Shown one piece after another: positions 47,491 to 57,013 of a stretch of 64,000 nt of DNA. A program made the translations under genes and the position numbers. The stretch is from the NCBI RefSeq assembly GCF_034377285.1, contig NZ_CP139715.1:620001-684000 (forward strand), read 5' to 3'. This stretch comes from Thalassobaculum sp. OXR-137 (lineage in GTDB: Bacteria; Pseudomonadota; Alphaproteobacteria; Thalassobaculales; Thalassobaculaceae). The notes beneath the pieces were generated by a model. The model worked only from the letters and a program-made list of their open reading frames with translations, was not told the DNA's origin and did no database searches. Within the stretch, counting starts at the first letter, position 1; each line of letters opens with the position of its first letter.

Positions 47491-49107
47491 TCAGGCGAGG
47501 CGCAATTCGCTGTATCCGCCCCTGGCGACCGCATCGCACCGCTCGCGATAGGCGACGGCGCTGCCGCTGTAGCGGGCCAGGATGCGTTCGGTCTTGCCGG
47601 CGTTGCGGTTCACGCCGGTCATCCAGCTGTCGACCTCGTTGGACAGCAGCCCCTCGCCCGCCTTGCGCACGGTCTCGGTCCAGTCGGCCACCGCCTGTCC
47701 CGTGGTGGCGGCATAGCCGATGCCGTTGTCGCGCATATGCGCCATCAGGCCGGTGATCCATTCAACATTGTATTCGATGCTGCGCGGGATGTTGCCCAGC
47801 GCGGTATGCGGGCCGACCAGCATGAACATGTTGGGGAAGTTCTCGACCATCACGCCGAGGAAGGTCTTCGGCCCGCCGGCCCATTGCTCCTTCAGGGCCC
47901 GGCCGCCCTCGCCGCGGAAGTCGATGCGGTCGAAGCTGCCGGTGATCGCGTCGAAGCCGGTGGCGTAGATGATCATGTCGAACTCGAACGCCTCCTCGGC
48001 CGTCTCCAGACCGGTGGAGGTGATCCGTTCGATCGGGGTGGAGAGCGCGTCGACCAGGCGCACGTTGGGCTGGTTGTAGACCTCGTAATACTTGGTCTCC
48101 AGCGGCACGCGCCGGGTACCGAAGCCGTGGTCCTTGGGGATCAGCAGCTCGGCCACCGCCGGGTCCTTCACCCGCTCGCGGATCTTCTTCGCCACGAAGT
48201 CGGACAGCATCCTGTTGGCCGTCCGGTCGATCATCACGTCGCGAAAATTGCCCTGCCAGATGCCGAAGCCCGGCTCGCTGTAGCGCTGCTCCCAGAACGC
48301 CTCGCGTTCCGCATCGGACACCTCCAGGGCGCTGCGCGGATCGGGCGTGTGCAGGAAGCAGGCGAAGGTCTCGCGGCAGCGCTGGAAGATCTCCGGATAG
48401 CGCGCCTTCAGCGCCGGCTGTTCTTCGGCGGTGATCTTGGCGTTGTGCAGCGGCGCGCACCAGTTCGGCCGGCGCTGGAACACAGTGAGGGTCTTGGCGG
48501 TCTTCGCCACTTCCTGGATGGTCTGCACGCCGGTGGCACCGGTCCCGATGACGGCGACCCGCTTGCCCTCGAAGCTCACCGGCTCCTTCGGCCACAGACC
48601 GGTGTGGAAGTATTCGCCGGTGAACGCCTCGATGCCCGGGATGCGCGGCATGGTCGGCGAGGAGAGCGGGCCGATGGCCGTGACCAGGAAACGCGACCGG
48701 TAGGCCTCGCCGCTCTCCAGCGTCACCGTCCAGACCGTGTCCGCCTCGTCGAAATGGGCGGACGCCACCCGGGCGGAGAAGCGGATGTCGCGGCGCAGGT
48801 CGAGCTTGTCGGCCACGTGGTTCAGGTAGCGCAGGGTCTCCGGCTGGGCGGCGAAATGCTCCGACCAGTCCCATTCGTCCAGCAACTCCTGGTCGAAGGA
48901 ATAGGCGTAGGAGTAGCTCTCGCTGTCGAAGCGCGCACCGGGATAGCGGTTCCAGTACCAGGTGCCGCCGACACCGGTTCCCGCCTCCAGCACGACGACC
49001 TTCAGGCCGAGACCGCGCAGCTTGTGGAGCTGGTACATGCCGGAGATACCGGCACCGATGATGACGACGTCATGGTCGTCGGCGGAGAGGGGGTTCTGAG
49101 CGTTCAT
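47491..49107 (-). CDS. Flavin-dependent Baeyer-Villiger-type monooxygenase
   Basis: A 538-residue NAD(P)H- and FAD-dependent monooxygenase. The FAD loop is VVIIGAGISGMYQLHKLR at residues about 14-31, the second loop is VAVIGTGATGVQTIQEVA, and between them is FTGEYFHTGLWP, the FxGxxxHxxxWP fingerprint of Baeyer-Villiger enzymes. WYWNRYPGARFDSESY is typical of the cyclohexanone monooxygenase group. It turns ketones into esters or lactones; the natural substrate is unknown. It stands alone, with no alcohol dehydrogenase or lactonase adjacent. Confidence 0.87.
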   Translation of the reverse strand: MNAQNPLSADDHDVVIIGAGISGMYQLHKLRGLGLKVVVLEAGTGVGGTWYWNRYPGARFDSESYSYAYSFDQELLDEWDWSEHFAAQPETLRYLNHVADKLDLRRDIRFSARVASAHFDEADTVWTVTLESGEAYRSRFLVTAIGPLSSPTMPRIPGIEAFTGEYFHTGLWPKEPVSFEGKRVAVIGTGATGVQTIQEVAKTAKTLTVFQRRPNWCAPLHNAKITAEEQPALKARYPEIFQRCRETFACFLHTPDPRSALEVSDAEREAFWEQRYSEPGFGIWQGNFRDVMIDRTANRMLSDFVAKKIRERVKDPAVAELLIPKDHGFGTRRVPLETKYYEVYNQPNVRLVDALSTPIERITSTGLETAEEAFEFDMIIYATGFDAITGSFDRIDFRGEGGRALKEQWAGGPKTFLGVMVENFPNMFMLVGPHTALGNIPRSIEYNVEWITGLMAHMRDNGIGYAATTGQAVADWTETVRKAGEGLLSNEVDSWMTGVNRNAGKTERILARYSGSAVAYRERCDAVARGGYSELRLA

Positions 49108-49189
49108 GGCCCCGAAACCAAAGCAGCCCCGGAGCCCGGCGACAAGCCGTCGAATGTGCTGCAGTGCGGCAGATCCGCCGCCGCCCGCC

Positions 49190-50005
49190 TTACTTCACGA
49201 AACGGTGGTCCATGGACAGGGCCGGCTGATCGCAATTGCTGCCGCGCACCGGCTTTGCCGGGACGCCGGCGACCGTGCAATGGGGCGGCACGTCGCTCAG
49301 CACCACGCTGCCGGCCCCGACGCGGGAGCACTCGCCCACCTCGATATTGCCGAGCACCGTCGCCGACGCACCGAGCAGGGCGCCGCGGCGGATCTTCGGA
49401 TGCCGGTCGCCGGTCTCCTTACCGGTGCCGCCGAGGGTGACGTTGTGCAGCATCGACACCTCGTCCTCGATCACCGCGGTCTCGCCTACCACCACCGAGG
49501 TCGCGTGGTCGATCATGATCCCGCGGCCGATCTGGGCCGCCGGGTGGATGTCGACGCCATAGACCTCGGAGATCCGGGACTGCAGGTAGAAGGCCAGCGC
49601 CTGCCGGCCGTGGCCCCACAGCCAGTGGGCCACACGATACGACTGGATCGCCTGGAAGCCTTTGAAATAGAGGAACGGTTCCAGATAGGAATTGCACGCC
49701 GGGTCGCGCTCGAACACCGCGGACAGGTCGGCGCGCACCGCGGCACCCACCGTCTTGTCCCCGTGCACGGCTTCGTCGACGGTCTGGCGCAGCGACAGCG
49801 CGGAGATCGCCTCGGAGCCAAGCTTCTGCGACAGGTGAAACGCCAGCGCGTGTTCCAGCGTGTCGTGGGCCAGAACCGTGGCGTGCAGGAAACTCGCCAG
49901 GGCGGGTTCGTCGCGGGCGGTCTTCTCCGCATCCGCCCGCAGGGAGGACCAGATCGGATCGAGGTCCGGCGAACCCGGACGCGGCGACGCGGACATTTCC
50001 GGCAT
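49190..50005 (-). CDS. cysE: Serine O-acetyltransferase
   Basis: A 271-residue enzyme that acetylates serine for cysteine synthesis. The helical N-terminal domain (IWSSLRADAEKT...) is followed by the left-handed beta-helix hexapeptide repeats. The active-site segments are IMIDHATSVVVGETAVIED and NVTLGGTGKETGDRHPKI. The C-terminal AGVPAKPV is a family mark. The start at 50005 (MPEMSAS) has GGGAGGAG upstream; a longer frame exists but is poorly conserved. It lies in the same region as cysH, but not in one transcript. Confidence 0.93.
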   Translation of the reverse strand: MPEMSASPRPGSPDLDPIWSSLRADAEKTARDEPALASFLHATVLAHDTLEHALAFHLSQKLGSEAISALSLRQTVDEAVHGDKTVGAAVRADLSAVFERDPACNSYLEPFLYFKGFQAIQSYRVAHWLWGHGRQALAFYLQSRISEVYGVDIHPAAQIGRGIMIDHATSVVVGETAVIEDEVSMLHNVTLGGTGKETGDRHPKIRRGALLGASATVLGNIEVGECSRVGAGSVVLSDVPPHCTVAGVPAKPVRGSNCDQPALSMDHRFVK

Positions 50006-50229
50006 CCTCAACTCCTCCCGTTGCGACGGGCCTGCGCCGACCAGGCCGGCCGCCCGTTCATCCGTGACCTTTGGCCATCCTTGACCTTGGCACACATTAT
50101 ACCCGTTTCAAGCGCCGGAATTAACCGCGCATCGGAACGAGTGATTTGCGGCGGACCCGTGACTCCTGGCACGCCCGCCGCCCGGCCTCCCCGAGGCCGT
50201 CGCACGGGCCTACGATCTGCTTGGCAACG

Positions 50230-50243
50230 GTTGTCATGGCAAC
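50230..50243. promoter_or_regulatory. Candidate MarR operator
   Basis: GTTGTCATGGCAAC is a nearly perfect inverted repeat (one mismatch pair) 13 nt before the MarR start, in the usual autoregulation position. Confidence 0.45.
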
Positions 50244-50256
50244 TATATTTGCCGCC

Positions 50257-50736
50257 ATGGAACGTACCGACCTGCACCGGAACTTCGGATTCCTCGTCCA
50301 CGATGTGGCCCGGCTCATGCGCGTGGCCTTCGATCGCCGCGGCAAGGAACTCGGGCTGACCCGGTCCCAGTGGTGGGTGCTGACGGCGCTGTACGCCAAG
50401 GAAGGCATGGCCCAGTCCGAACTGGCCGCCTTCATGGAGCTGGAGAAGGCCACGCTCGGCCGGCTGCTCGACCGGCTGGAGGACAAGGGCTGGATCGAAC
50501 GCCGTCCCGACCCGGTCGACCGCCGCATCAAGCGCGTGGTCCTGACCGAGACGGTGCAGGGGCTGATGCGCGAGCTACGCGGCATCGCCGCCGATATCCG
50601 AAGCGACGCGATGAAGGGCCTGTCCCGTGAGGAGCACGAGGCCTTCATCGACACGCTTCTGAAGATCAAGGCCAATCTCTACGCCTTCGATGAACTCGCG
50701 GGCCCCGCGGCCCAGGCCGAGGCAGCCGATGACTGA
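50257..50736 (+). CDS. MarR-family transcriptional regulator
   Basis: A 159-residue winged-helix regulator. The DNA-binding part is MAQSELAAFMELEKATLGRLLDRLEDKGWIERRPDPVDRRIKRVVL, with the DxRxxR wing. The start at 50257 (MERTDLHRN) is chosen for size and position after the operator-like repeat; an in-frame upstream ATG would add about 37 poorly conserved residues. It overlaps the next gene by 8 nt and probably represses the EmrA-type gene. Confidence 0.87.
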   Translation: MERTDLHRNFGFLVHDVARLMRVAFDRRGKELGLTRSQWWVLTALYAKEGMAQSELAAFMELEKATLGRLLDRLEDKGWIERRPDPVDRRIKRVVLTETVQGLMRELRGIAADIRSDAMKGLSREEHEAFIDTLLKIKANLYAFDELAGPAAQAEAADD

Positions 50737-51898
50737 CCAGACGAATAAGGAAGGCGGCAACCAGGGTGTGGTTCCGGCCGAAGAGGGCCGTATCGCCCCC
50801 CACAGCGAGCGGCCGAAGCGTCGGCGCGGACGCTGGGTGAAGCGGCTGGTCCTGCTGGTGGTCATCCCGGTTCTGGCGCTGCTCGGCGCCTCCTACATCT
50901 ACGCCGTCACCGGCCGCTTCGTGACCACCGAGAACGCCTATGTTAAGGCGCATATCATCGCCATCTCCACCGATATCGACGGCCGGGTGAGCGAGGTCTA
51001 TGTCCGCAACGACCAGCGGGTGAAGGCCGGCGACCTGCTGTTCCGGCTCGACCCGGACCCGCACTGGCTGGAGCTGAAATCGGCCGAGGCGCGGATGCTC
51101 ACCGTGCGCCAGGACGTGGAGGCCACCCGGGCCGAATTCCATCAGGTGCAGGCGGAGATCGCCGAGGCGCGCGAGACGGTGAACTACTTCGCCCGCGAGG
51201 CCGACCGGCAGCGCAAGCTGAACAAGCGCGGCGTCACCACCGCGGCCCGACTAGACGAAGCGGAGTTCGAGGTCGCCTCGGCCCGCCAGCGGGTGCGCGC
51301 CCTGCAGGAAAAGGTGCGGACCGTCCTGGCCGAACTCGGCGGCGACCCGGAACGGGCCGTCGAACTGCATCCCAAGTATATCGAGGCGCAGACCGACCGG
51401 GAGATCGCCGAGCTGCGTCTCAGCTATACCGAAGTGCACGCGCCGGCCGACGGCATCGTCACCCAGGTCCATCTGGAGCCCGGGGAATGGCTGGAGGAGG
51501 GCGATCCCGCCTTCGGGCTGATCGAGGCCGACGACACCTGGATCGTGGCGAACCTGAAGGAAACCCAGCTCACCCACGTCCGGGTGGGACAGGTGGTGGA
51601 AGTCGGGATCGACGCCTATCCGGACCTGACCTGGAAAGCGCGGATCACGTCGATCGCACCGGCCACCGGGGCCGAGTTCGCCGTGCTGCCGCCGCAGAAC
51701 GCCTCGGGCAACTGGGTGAAGGTGGTGCAGCGCATCCCGGTGCGCGTGGACATCGAGCCGGTGGACGGTCGCCCGACCCTGCGGGCCGGCATGACAGCGT
51801 CAATCTCCATCGACACCGAGCGCGAGCGCGAGCTGCTGACCACCGTACGCGAGTCGCTGGCCGCCCTGCGCGCGCCGAACGGCGAGACCGCCCAGTAA
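50729..51898 (+). CDS. EmrA/HlyD-family membrane fusion protein without adjacent EmrB
   Basis: A 389-residue adaptor. One N-terminal helix (VLLVVIPVLALLGASYIYAV) is followed by lipoyl half TTENAYVKAHIIAISTDIDGRV, a coiled coil about residues 110-210, second half LSYTEVHAPADGIVTQVHLEPGEW, and VVQRIPVRVDIEP. The length and pattern match EmrA. It follows a MarR gene with an overlap, but a phosphodiesterase gene follows instead of emrB. An EmrB-type gene lacking its own EmrA lies at 59.4-61 kb. Confidence 0.87.
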   Translation: MTDQTNKEGGNQGVVPAEEGRIAPHSERPKRRRGRWVKRLVLLVVIPVLALLGASYIYAVTGRFVTTENAYVKAHIIAISTDIDGRVSEVYVRNDQRVKAGDLLFRLDPDPHWLELKSAEARMLTVRQDVEATRAEFHQVQAEIAEARETVNYFAREADRQRKLNKRGVTTAARLDEAEFEVASARQRVRALQEKVRTVLAELGGDPERAVELHPKYIEAQTDREIAELRLSYTEVHAPADGIVTQVHLEPGEWLEEGDPAFGLIEADDTWIVANLKETQLTHVRVGQVVEVGIDAYPDLTWKARITSIAPATGAEFAVLPPQNASGNWVKVVQRIPVRVDIEPVDGRPTLRAGMTASISIDTERERELLTTVRESLAALRAPNGETAQ

Positions 51899-51986
51899 TC
51901 CGCCGAGCCTCAACGTGTCACCGGATGGTCATCGACGGCGTGTAGTAGAGTAGGTCCCGCGTCCTTCCGATCTCCGGAGTGTTCCC

Positions 51987-53447
51987 ATGCCTGCGCAGAA
52001 AGTCCTGGTCGTCGTCTTCGACGGCCTGCGTCCCGACCATGTCACGCCGAACCAGGCACCGAACATCCACGGTTTCGCCACCGGCGGGGTGTGGATGCGC
52101 AACACCGGCTCGGCCTTCCCGAGTGAGACCCGGGTGCAGGTGACCACGTCGATGACCGGGCATCCGCCGGCCGGCCACGGGATCATGGCCAATGCCTTCT
52201 ACGATCCGGCGCTGGGCTTCTCCTCGGCGATGGACACGTCCGACGACGAGCGCATGCGCGCCGCCGACAAGATCTACGGACGGCTGATCGCCGCCCATCA
52301 TCTGAGCGAGATCCTGTGGGGTGCGGGCCGCAAGTTCGCCGCAGTCACCACCGGCAAGGTCGGCAACGCCCGGCTGCTCGCGGGCCGTGCCGCCGAGCTG
52401 AACCAGCCGGTGCTGTCGATCTGGGGCGATGCGATCTCCACCCCGGCGGCCAGTTTCGCCAAGGTGGTCGAGCGGTTCGGCCCGGTCCCGCAGCAGGTCT
52501 TCCCCAACAGCGCGGTCGCCGACTGGGCGGTGACCGTGCTGCTGGAACACACCATCCCCGACCACAAGCCGGATGCCTGCGTGCTGTGGCTCAATGAGCC
52601 GGACCTGTCCTACCACTACCGCGGCCTCGCCAGCGGCGACGGCCAGACCGCCATCGGCGCCGTCGATGCCGGGTTCGGCCGCATCCTCGACTGGTGGAAG
52701 GCCGAGGGCCGCGAGGACGGCTGGAACATCATCGCCATGTCCGACCACGGCCACGTCACGGTGGAGGGCCAGCTCAGCGTCGCGGAGGCGCTGACGAAGG
52801 AAGGCCTGAAGGTCGGCAAGGCGCTCGGCCCGGACGTCGACTACGCGCTGAAGTCGGGCTACTCGGCCCATATCGCCGTGCGCGACCGCGACCCGGCGCT
52901 GATCAAACGGCTGGTGGAGACCCTGCAGGCCCAGGACTGGTGCGGCCCGATCATGACCCGGCGCGACGCCGGCGACGACGGGACCCTGCCGATCTCGGTT
53001 GTGAACTGGGACAGCCCGCGCGCCGCGGACGTGGCCTTCACCATGCGCTCCTGGGACAAGGACAGCGAGGGCGGCCTGCCCGGCGTGATCCTGGCCGACA
53101 ATCCGGACATTCCGCTCGGCGGCGGCATGCATGGCGGGCTGAACCGGCGCGAGCTGAACCACTGCCTGTTCCTCGGTGGCGACAGCTTCCGCAAGGGCGT
53201 GGAGATCGCCACGCCGAGCGGCACCGTCGACGTCACGCCGACCATCCTGAAGACCCTGGGCCTGCCGCCGCATCCGCTGATGGCGGGCCGGGCCATCGAG
53301 GAGGCCTTCGCCGTCGGCGACCCGGCCCCCGAGGTGGTCGAGCAGGTGCACGAGGCCGGCCGCGGCGGCTACGCCCAGACCATCGTCACCGCCAAGGTCG
53401 GCGGCGCGAAGCGGCCGTATCTGCGCTGGGGGATGCGGACGGACTGA
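51987..53447 (+). CDS. Alkaline phosphatase-superfamily phosphodiesterase/nucleotide pyrophosphatase
   Basis: A 486-residue type I phosphodiesterase-like protein. The metal-binding and nucleophile segment is VVVFDGLRPDHV...FPSETRVQVTTSMTGHPPAGHGI, with Thr or Ser as the likely nucleophile. WLNEPDLSYHYRG, AMSDHGHVT and GGMHGGLNRRELNHCLFLGG carry further metal ligands. No signal peptide is seen, so it is probably cytosolic. The substrate is unknown; related groups cleave nucleotides or phosphonoacetate-type compounds. The ChaN-like gene follows by 20 nt. Confidence 0.78.
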   Translation: MPAQKVLVVVFDGLRPDHVTPNQAPNIHGFATGGVWMRNTGSAFPSETRVQVTTSMTGHPPAGHGIMANAFYDPALGFSSAMDTSDDERMRAADKIYGRLIAAHHLSEILWGAGRKFAAVTTGKVGNARLLAGRAAELNQPVLSIWGDAISTPAASFAKVVERFGPVPQQVFPNSAVADWAVTVLLEHTIPDHKPDACVLWLNEPDLSYHYRGLASGDGQTAIGAVDAGFGRILDWWKAEGREDGWNIIAMSDHGHVTVEGQLSVAEALTKEGLKVGKALGPDVDYALKSGYSAHIAVRDRDPALIKRLVETLQAQDWCGPIMTRRDAGDDGTLPISVVNWDSPRAADVAFTMRSWDKDSEGGLPGVILADNPDIPLGGGMHGGLNRRELNHCLFLGGDSFRKGVEIATPSGTVDVTPTILKTLGLPPHPLMAGRAIEEAFAVGDPAPEVVEQVHEAGRGGYAQTIVTAKVGGAKRPYLRWGMRTD

Positions 53448-53467
53448 ACCGCCCTATCTTCCTGGGC

Positions 53468-54334
53468 ATGCGCGGCCTGCTTGCCCTCCTGATCCTCGTC
53501 TTCGCCCCCAGCGCGGGGGCCGAAGGCGCGTGGCAGCGCGGCGACGGCACGGCGGTATCGCGGGCGGCGGTCGACGCGGCACTGCGGGATGCCGATTTCG
53601 TCCTGCTGGGCGAGACCCACGACAACCCGTACCACCACGCGGCCCAGGCCGCCCTCCTCCGCGCCATGGTCGAGGCCGGGCGTCGTCCGGCCGTCGTCTG
53701 GGAGATGGTCCGGCGCAGCCGCCAACCGGCGCTCGACGCCTGGGCCACCGGGCCGGCGGCTCGGGATCCCGACGGATTCGCCTCGGCCGCGGACTGGGCG
53801 GCGGAGGGCTGGCCGGACTTCGCCCTGTACCGGCCGATCGTCCAGGTGGCGATCGATGCCGGCCTCGCGATGGTCGCGGGCGGGCTGGATGCGGAGCCGA
53901 CCCGCGCCGTGGCGGGGGCGGGCCTGGCGGCCCTCGACCGCGACCGCCGAACTGCCTGGGGCCTGGCCGAGCCGGTTTCGGCCGCCGCGCGCGAGGCCCA
54001 CCTGGACTCGGTGTTCGACGGCCACTGCCGGCTGGTCCCGCGGGAGCACCTCGGCCGGATGGTCGATGTTCAGGTTGCCCGCGACGCGTCCATGGCCGCA
54101 GCCCTGGTCGGCCATGCGGGCGGGGCGGTGCTGATCGCAGGACGCGGCCATGCGCGCGCGGATATCGGCGTCCCTGTGTTCCTGCGCCGCCTCGCACCCG
54201 AAGCCAGGATCGTCACCGTCGGCCTGAGCGAGGGAGAGGCGGCGGGAACCTTCGATTATCTGCACGCCTTCCCCGCACCCGAACGGGCCGATCCCTGCGT
54301 CGCGCTGAGGGAACGGTTCTCCGGCACGAAATAA
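53468..54334 (+). CDS. ChaN-like/Tiki-superfamily heme-binding lipoprotein-type protein
   Basis: A 288-residue secreted protein. The signal peptide is MRGLLALLILVFAPSAGA. The domain opens with DADFVLLGETHDNPYHHAAQAALL, the GExHxxxxHH motif of ChaN/PF04187, and has a late VLIAGRGHARADIGVPVFL. ChaN binds heme and may take part in iron uptake in Campylobacter; the role here is unknown. There is no Cys for lipidation in the signal peptide, which differs from lipoprotein members. Confidence 0.8.
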   Translation: MRGLLALLILVFAPSAGAEGAWQRGDGTAVSRAAVDAALRDADFVLLGETHDNPYHHAAQAALLRAMVEAGRRPAVVWEMVRRSRQPALDAWATGPAARDPDGFASAADWAAEGWPDFALYRPIVQVAIDAGLAMVAGGLDAEPTRAVAGAGLAALDRDRRTAWGLAEPVSAAAREAHLDSVFDGHCRLVPREHLGRMVDVQVARDASMAAALVGHAGGAVLIAGRGHARADIGVPVFLRRLAPEARIVTVGLSEGEAAGTFDYLHAFPAPERADPCVALRERFSGTK

Positions 54335-54481
54335 CGGACTCCGCTTGCCCTATCGGGACGTTTCCTGTACATCCCCGCCTTCCCGCTCCGGACCTGTGCC
54401 GGGGTTGGTCCGTCGCGTCTGGGCGAACAAGGGCTGCCCGGCCGACGAGAAGTCGAACGTCGAGACCAAAGGAGCGACAAA

Positions 54482-54679
54482 ATGCCCAAGATGAAGACGA
54501 AAAGCAGCGTCAAAGGCCGCTTTCGCACGACGGGGTCCGGTAAGATCAAGGGCAACGTCGCGTACAAGCGCCACATGCTGCGCCGCCGTTCCCAGAAGAT
54601 GAAGCGTCAGGCCCGCGGGACCTTCGTATTGGCCGAGGCCGATCAGAAGATCGTCAAGCGGTTCATGCCCTACGGTTGA
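54482..54679 (+). CDS. rpmI: Ribosomal protein bL35
   Basis: A 65-residue very basic protein (MPKMKTKSSVKGRFRTTGSG, then RHMLRRRSQKMKRQARGT). It is preceded by AAAGGAG. infC, usually the first gene of this operon, is not here. rplT follows after 11 nt. Confidence 0.97.
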   Translation: MPKMKTKSSVKGRFRTTGSGKIKGNVAYKRHMLRRRSQKMKRQARGTFVLAEADQKIVKRFMPYG

Positions 54680-54690
54680 GGAGCGGATAG

Positions 54691-55050
54691 ATGGCACGAG
54701 TTAAGCGGGGCACGACTGCGCATGCCCGCCACAAGAAGGTCACGGACGCCGCCAAGGGCTACTATGGCCGTCGCAAGAATGTCTTCCGGGTCGCCGTCCA
54801 GGCGGTCGAGAAGGGCCAGCAGTACGCCTACCGGGATCGCCGGGTCCGCAAGCGCGACTTCCGCGCGCTCTGGATCCAGCGCATCAACGCCGGTGTGCGC
54901 CAGTATGGCATGACCTATTCGCGGTTCATGAACGGCCTGAAGCTCGCCGGCATCGAACTGGACCGTAAGGTCTTGTCCGACCTGGCGATCCATGAGCCCG
55001 CCGCGTTCAAGAACATCGTCGATCAGGCCGAGGCCGCGCTGAAGGCGTAA
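54691..55050 (+). CDS. rplT: Ribosomal protein bL20
   Basis: A 119-residue basic protein with [21 protein letters not shown] and [24 protein letters not shown]. bL20 is an early assembly protein for 23S rRNA and often represses its own operon. A terminator follows 25 nt later, so pheST downstream is probably a separate unit. Confidence 0.97.
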   Translation: MARVKRGTTAHARHKKVTDAAKGYYGRRKNVFRVAVQAVEKGQQYAYRDRRVRKRDFRALWIQRINAGVRQYGMTYSRFMNGLKLAGIELDRKVLSDLAIHEPAAFKNIVDQAEAALKA

Positions 55051-55075
55051 GCCCGACGCAGATCACCGACGCTTT

Positions 55076-55105
55076 AAAGGGCTGGTCTTCGGACCGGCCC
55101 TTTTT
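55076..55105 (+). terminator. Rho-independent terminator after rplT
   Basis: AAAGGGCTGGTC (55076-55087) pairs with GACCGGCCCTTT (55092 on, one G-U) around a TTCG loop, then TTTTT. Confidence 0.88.
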
Positions 55106-55121
55106 CGTTGCCGCCGGGCCG

Positions 55122-55739
55122 TCACCGAAACCGCAGCAGGACCTCGTTGCGCCGCAGAAAACCCGGCGTCCACGGGTCGTCGTAATAGGCGAACAGCGGC
55201 GCCCCCTCGGCCTCCAGCCCCTGCCCGGCCAGCCAGTCGCGCAGCCGTGCCTCGTGTTCCGCGAAATCCGCGTCCTTGGCCCGGCCGCTGAACCGGATGG
55301 CGGCGAGCCGCATCGGCGGCCAGCGGTCGAGCGCCACGTCCTCACCGGCCGGGCGCGGCAACTCGTCCAGCGCGTATTGCGACGGCATCACGAAACGGAT
55401 CCGCCACCCGCCGTCGCCCGCGCCCTTACCCTGGGCCGGCTGCTGGATCACCGGCGCCGTCATCGCAATCCGCTCGCCGTCACGGTCCTTGGCGAAGATG
55501 TAGCCGGCCAGCGCCCGAAAGCCCTGGCGTACGCCCTCCTGCCGGTCGCCGGCCGTCGCCGCTTCCGCCACCACCATCGCCGGATAGTCGCGCAACTCGA
55601 TATCGCCGTCGGCCTCGACCACCGTATAGGCCGGTTGTTCCACGCTGTGGGTCACCCAGTACCATCCTCCCGCCAAGGCCACCGCCAGCACGCAGAGCGC
55701 GGTGACCGCGCCGATTGAGATCTTCGTTGCCCGGCCCAT
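55122..55739 (-). CDS. SOUL/HBP-type heme-binding protein with N-terminal membrane anchor
   Basis: A 205-residue protein with one membrane segment ([20 protein letters not shown]) and a SOUL domain: [23 protein letters not shown] and [11 protein letters not shown], then [14 protein letters not shown]. The SOUL fold binds heme or small molecules; its role in bacteria is not established. The start at 55739 (MGRATKIS) is chosen since it precedes the anchor; a longer frame would start in unlikely sequence. It lies between rplT and pheS on the opposite strand and shares the gap with the rplT terminator. Confidence 0.84.
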   Translation of the reverse strand: MGRATKISIGAVTALCVLAVALAGGWYWVTHSVEQPAYTVVEADGDIELRDYPAMVVAEAATAGDRQEGVRQGFRALAGYIFAKDRDGERIAMTAPVIQQPAQGKGAGDGGWRIRFVMPSQYALDELPRPAGEDVALDRWPPMRLAAIRFSGRAKDADFAEHEARLRDWLAGQGLEAEGAPLFAYYDDPWTPGFLRRNEVLLRFR

Positions 55740-55939
55740 CTGCTTCCGTTCTCCGACGCCGTTGCTCTGCCGTGCCCCGTGCCGGCATGACCTTGAAATG
55801 GAGCGAAATCCGCCGCCGTCGAACCCCGAGCCCCGGGCGCCGAGCGGCACCCCGCAGCGCGATGGCGCCTGGGGGCTCGCAAAACCGTTGGCGACCCGCT
55901 AAAACGGCGCCCACCGGACCGGGAAACGGGCACAGAACC

Positions 55940-57010
55940 ATGGCAAATGTCGACGCATTAGAGGCCGAACTGCTGGCCGAGGTGGAGCGCGCGGGGGATC
56001 TCGACGCGCTGGAACAGGTGCGGATCTCCGCCCTGGGCAAGAAGGGGCGCATCACCGCCGAGATGAAGACCCTCGGCGGCCTGGACCCGGAAACCCGCAA
56101 GGAGACCGGCCAGGCGCTGAACCGGGTCAAGGACGCGGTGGCGAGCGCGCTCGACGCCCGCAAGGCGAGCCTGTCCTCCGCCGCGATGGATTCCCGCCTC
56201 GCCGCCGAGCGGATCGACGTGTCCCTGCCGGTGCGCCCGGAGATGAAGGGCCGCATCCACCCGATCACCCAGACCATCGACGAGCTGACCGCGATCTTCG
56301 CCGAGATGGGCTTCGTGGTTGCCGAAGGGCCGGATATCGAGAGCGACTACTATAACTTCGAGGCGCTCAACTTCCCGCCGGACCACCCGGCCCGCCAGGA
56401 CCACGACACGTTCTACCTGACGCCGGACGCCAACGGCGAGCGCAAGGTCCTGCGCACCCACACCAGCCCGGTGCAGATCCGCACCATGGAGAAGCAGACC
56501 CCGCCGATCCGGATCATCGTGCCGGGCCGCACCTTCCGTTCCGACCACGACGCCACCCACTCGCCGATGTTCCATCAGGTCGAAGGGCTGGTGATCGACA
56601 AGATCAGCCATATGGGCCACCTGAAGGGCTGCCTGACCGATTTCTGCCGGGCCTTCTTCGGCATCGACGACCTGCCGCTGCGCTTCCGCCCCAGCTATTT
56701 CCCGTTCACCGAGCCCTCGGCCGAGGTCGATATCGGCTGCTCGCGGTCGGGCGGCGAGCTGAAGATCGGCAACCACGGCGACTGGCTGGAGATCCTCGGC
56801 TCCGGCATGGTGCACCCGAACGTGCTGCGCTATGCCGGGATCGACCCGACCGAGTACCAGGGTTTCGCTTTCGGCATGGGGATCGAGCGGATCGCCATGC
56901 TGAAATACGGCATTCCCGACCTGCGCCCATTCTATGACAGCGACCTGCGCTGGATGCGCCATTACGGCTTCGTGCCGCTGGCCCAGCCGACCATCGCCGG
57001 AGGCCTCTGA
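55940..57010 (+). CDS. pheS: Phenylalanyl-tRNA synthetase alpha subunit
   Basis: A 356-residue class II synthetase subunit. An N-terminal coiled coil (residues 1-90) is followed by motif 2 [18 protein letters not shown] and motif 3 [18 protein letters not shown], with [12 protein letters not shown] in the Phe site. ATG at 55940, with no long leader peptide seen upstream. The next gene starts 3 nt after the stop. Confidence 0.97.
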   Translation: MANVDALEAELLAEVERAGDLDALEQVRISALGKKGRITAEMKTLGGLDPETRKETGQALNRVKDAVASALDARKASLSSAAMDSRLAAERIDVSLPVRPEMKGRIHPITQTIDELTAIFAEMGFVVAEGPDIESDYYNFEALNFPPDHPARQDHDTFYLTPDANGERKVLRTHTSPVQIRTMEKQTPPIRIIVPGRTFRSDHDATHSPMFHQVEGLVIDKISHMGHLKGCLTDFCRAFFGIDDLPLRFRPSYFPFTEPSAEVDIGCSRSGGELKIGNHGDWLEILGSGMVHPNVLRYAGIDPTEYQGFAFGMGIERIAMLKYGIPDLRPFYDSDLRWMRHYGFVPLAQPTIAGGL

Positions 57011-57013
57011 GCC

